Shown here: positions 4,219-6,395 of the stretch, in pieces | Numbering within the stretch: position 1 is the first letter of the stretch | Layout: the number at the start of each line of letters is the position of its first letter | Source: Bacteroidota bacterium | Lineage (GTDB): Bacteria > Bacteroidota > Bacteroidia > Chitinophagales > LD1 | Length of the DNA stretch: 6,395 bases | Direction of reading: 5' to 3' | Assembly: GCA_003165135.1 (NCBI GenBank) | Contig: PLSN01000508.1 | Span: 1-6,395, forward strand | The notes under the pieces: generated by a model | Told to the model about the DNA's origin: nothing | Databases searched by the model: none | The model's input: only the letters and a program-made list of their open reading frames with translations | Program-made: the position numbers and the translations under genes

Positions 4219-6395
4219 TACGCTTTACGATCGTAGACCCTGCGGGAAATAACAACATCATAGACGAACCTCTGGGCTGGGACGCTATCAGTCTCCACTA
4301 TATCCGTCACAAAGACTGGCATGGATTCATAGATACCGTGGATGATACGATGGGCAGCCTGCAGTTTTACGGCGATGGCTACACGATATTGAGTACTGCT
4401 TTTGCTACGTATGGAGTAGAGGCGCAGTGCGGATTTCTGGCAGAGTTTCAGTGTACTGATGATGATGATAGCTGGGATACGATATATCAGGGGCAGTTTT
4501 CTTTTTATCAATATAAAGAAGTAGAAGGCCTCAATGGCTGCCATGCAGAATGCAGTGTGGAGTCCATCACTAATGTCATGACGCTCAAAAACCGCTACGA
4601 GCAGAAAGTCGATCTCAACAGTCTTATTAGTTTTCAGGTACCTACGGGCACACAGGCTGCACTGCCCATCATTGAGGCTATCAGCACTACCCTTCTCAAT
4701 CCGCCTGACCCCGGCCTCGTCACTATCAATACAGGCGATACCTATCTCATACCGCCATCTGTAGGCACATGGGGCGGCACTGCAGGCCAGGTAGCCGTGT
4801 GGGATGGCAGTGGCTGGAACTATACCTCGCCACTCGCCGGACAGATACTCATAGATCAGTCCACACATATCGCATACATCTATGAGACCTCGCCTACTGC
4901 GGGATGGGTGGTCGATGACACGCAGATGCCGTCATACGCTCCTGCACTGGGCGGTTATGCGATACTGCCATCCAAGACCATACAACTGACCACTGAAGCA
5001 CTGGTCAACGCCGGAGCATACGGTCCCGGCAATGGCAGCAACGTAAGCCCCTATGGAGGGTCGAGCTTTACTCTCGACAATAACTCTCAAAGTATATGGT
5101 CCATGCAGCTCAGCTGGGTAGGTGGAGTGATCTCGCAGGATATACCGAGCTTCGTAGGGGCAGATCCTAATCTATGGGAGGGGATAAGTATAGGGAATGT
5201 GAATCCTGATCCTATATTTACATATACCCCTGACTCAGACTATACTTCCTATGATGTCAACATAAACATCAAGATAGCAGGTACGATCATCGCCAATAAT
5301 AACTATAATTCAAGTACCAAACCTATCCGTGTGAACGGAATAAAAGCAGTATTGTGCAGCAGCAGCACTTCATATAATGATGCCTATAATCACGGGTCTA
5401 TATACTCAGGCAATATAAACATGTCAGGCGGTAATGGTTATGATGCAGCAGCATATGCATGGGAGGCACAGTATCTGGGAGATGCGATCAATTTTTCATA
5501 TTTCTATTCCGGATCAGTGTCATTGCAGTCCGGCGAAAGTGTCTACCTTGTTTTTGAATTTGACTTTCCTAACCGTGTGAATGGAAGCCCCGATGGTGGT
5601 GCGCCATGGGAGTCTTATGTCACTGCTACTTTCACAGGTAGTACGGCTTTTACTATTGATACCAGTTTTCCCAATACAGCCGCCCCGCTCTATCTGGTCA
5701 ATGAATCGCTGAGCAGGGTCGCTGAGGCGATCACCGGTAGCGAGATACGAGTATACAGCGACTTCTTTGGCCGTACTGATTCACTGCCGTACAATACACT
5801 CACGAGCAATCCTCCGGCTATCGGCAACGGCAATGATGGTGAAGGCTCACTGCTCTCATTCACCAACGGGCTGCTCGTGCGCGGACAGACATTGCTCGAC
5901 GGCTCTCAGCCTCCCATGCCTGTTTCGCTGAAGATGCTCTTTGAAGCGCTCAATGCTATTTATAATATCGGTATGTCTATAGAGCCTGACCCTATGCGCC
6001 CCGGTATGAACTGGCTGCGTGTAGAGCCTATGACACATTTTTATAAAAACTCTGATATACTTGATATAAATGGTGATCCTATCCTGCTGGCCAATGTCGA
6101 TGAGATCACGGCCGAGATACAGGCAGAAAAATATGTCGGGATATTCCGCACCGGCTACAGCAAATGGCAGGGCGAGCAGACAGGTGGCCTCGATGATTTT
6201 ATGACACGGCGCGAATACCGCACTGGTTTATCTACATCCAAATCTGTATTGGAAAAATATTGCGGGTTCATCGGCTCGAGCTATGTCATCGAGACTACTC
6301 GCAGGCTGAGCGGGGAGAATACACAGGACTGGCGTTTTGACCATGAGAATTTTGTGATATGCATGGAGCGTCCTTTGCCTCCGGCAGCCATGGTC
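4212..6395 (+). CDS. Probable tail-tip/baseplate protein with a DUF2793-like domain (3' truncated)
   Basis: The frame is open for 728 codons to the window edge; the stop lies outside. ATG 4212 is the first start after an in-frame TAA at 4203-4205 and has the shared leader. Residues 1-135 (MALRFTIVDPAGNNN, LQFYGDGY, VMTLKNRYEQKVDL) form an N-terminal domain with Cys at 73, 81, 110 and 114. Residues about 172-233 (GDTYLIPPSVGTWGG, QVAVWDGSGWNY, IAYIYE) resemble DUF2793, a short domain of phage tail proteins. Residues 265-485 are Gly/Asn/Ser/Tyr-rich and probably beta-stranded. Residues 490-728 (LYLVNESLSRVAEAITG, SDFFGR, LFEALNAIYNIGM, DDFMTRREY, DWRFDHENFVICMERP) read like a conserved family I recall from Bacteroidota prophages. 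There is no signal peptide or membrane segment. The role in host contact is inferred from its place after the tape measure gene. Gene boundaries at the 5' side are firm; function is moderate. Confidence 0.8.
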   Translation, partial: MALRFTIVDPAGNNNIIDEPLGWDAISLHYIRHKDWHGFIDTVDDTMGSLQFYGDGYTILSTAFATYGVEAQCGFLAEFQCTDDDDSWDTIYQGQFSFYQYKEVEGLNGCHAECSVESITNVMTLKNRYEQKVDLNSLISFQVPTGTQAALPIIEAISTTLLNPPDPGLVTINTGDTYLIPPSVGTWGGTAGQVAVWDGSGWNYTSPLAGQILIDQSTHIAYIYETSPTAGWVVDDTQMPSYAPALGGYAILPSKTIQLTTEALVNAGAYGPGNGSNVSPYGGSSFTLDNNSQSIWSMQLSWVGGVISQDIPSFVGADPNLWEGISIGNVNPDPIFTYTPDSDYTSYDVNINIKIAGTIIANNNYNSSTKPIRVNGIKAVLCSSSTSYNDAYNHGSIYSGNINMSGGNGYDAAAYAWEAQYLGDAINFSYFYSGSVSLQSGESVYLVFEFDFPNRVNGSPDGGAPWESYVTATFTGSTAFTIDTSFPNTAAPLYLVNESLSRVAEAITGSEIRVYSDFFGRTDSLPYNTLTSNPPAIGNGNDGEGSLLSFTNGLLVRGQTLLDGSQPPMPVSLKMLFEALNAIYNIGMSIEPDPMRPGMNWLRVEPMTHFYKNSDILDINGDPILLANVDEITAEIQAEKYVGIFRTGYSKWQGEQTGGLDDFMTRREYRTGLSTSKSVLEKYCGFIGSSYVIETTRRLSGENTQDWRFDHENFVICMERPLPPAAMV

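Noticed and set aside
4218..4868. 216-codon minus-strand open frame
   Set aside because: It is antisense to the start of the tail-tip gene, whose frame has family-like motifs and a proper leader; the antisense product shows no recognisable domain.
5856..6038. 60-codon minus-strand open frame
   Set aside because: Antisense shadow of the tail-tip gene, His/Arg-rich, no start signal.

Overview
The window looks like part of the tail module of a phage or prophage of a Bacteroidota host. Three sequence features point to this host group. A promoter has the phylum-specific form (TTTG, 19 nt, TACTTTTG). Start codons are preceded by A-rich leaders of the type TTAATTAAAAA(A)GATGG instead of a GGAGG Shine-Dalgarno. 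The coding regions have balanced base composition, but the spacers between them are extremely A+T-rich. Genus, and whether this is a free phage or a prophage, cannot be decided from the window.

Layout, all genes on the + strand. Bases 2-154 are the last 50 codons of an unidentified gene, followed by a strong intrinsic terminator (182-225). A spacer of about 400 bp (155-558) holds the promoter (308-338), a long A+T-rich inverted repeat (360-437), a 22-codon mini-ORF (483-551) and A+T repeats. Bases 559-3999 encode a 1146-residue tail tape measure protein. A second spacer (4000-4211) holds another A+T-rich inverted repeat, a 61-nt direct repeat present twice at an offset of 111 nt, and, between the two copies, a compact 10-bp hairpin inside a 17-codon mini-ORF. 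Bases 4212-6395 hold a large open gene (728 codons, no stop before the window edge). It is probably a tail-tip or baseplate protein and carries a domain resembling DUF2793. It is easy to miss because it runs off the end.

The tape measure protein would set tail length and occupy the tail lumen. The downstream protein, by position and composition, would lie at the distal end of the tail, where the host is recognised. No promoter or U-tract terminator was seen between them, so they are probably co-transcribed from the promoter at 308-338.

I see no defence system, CRISPR array, tRNA, transposase or reverse transcriptase. The least explained feature is the organisation of the two spacers. Each has the same order: inverted repeat, CTTCTCT, A+T block, AAGATGG opening a tiny ORF, a second A+T block, then the real start codon. 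A related 33-nt A+T sequence flanks the tape measure gene in opposite orientations.
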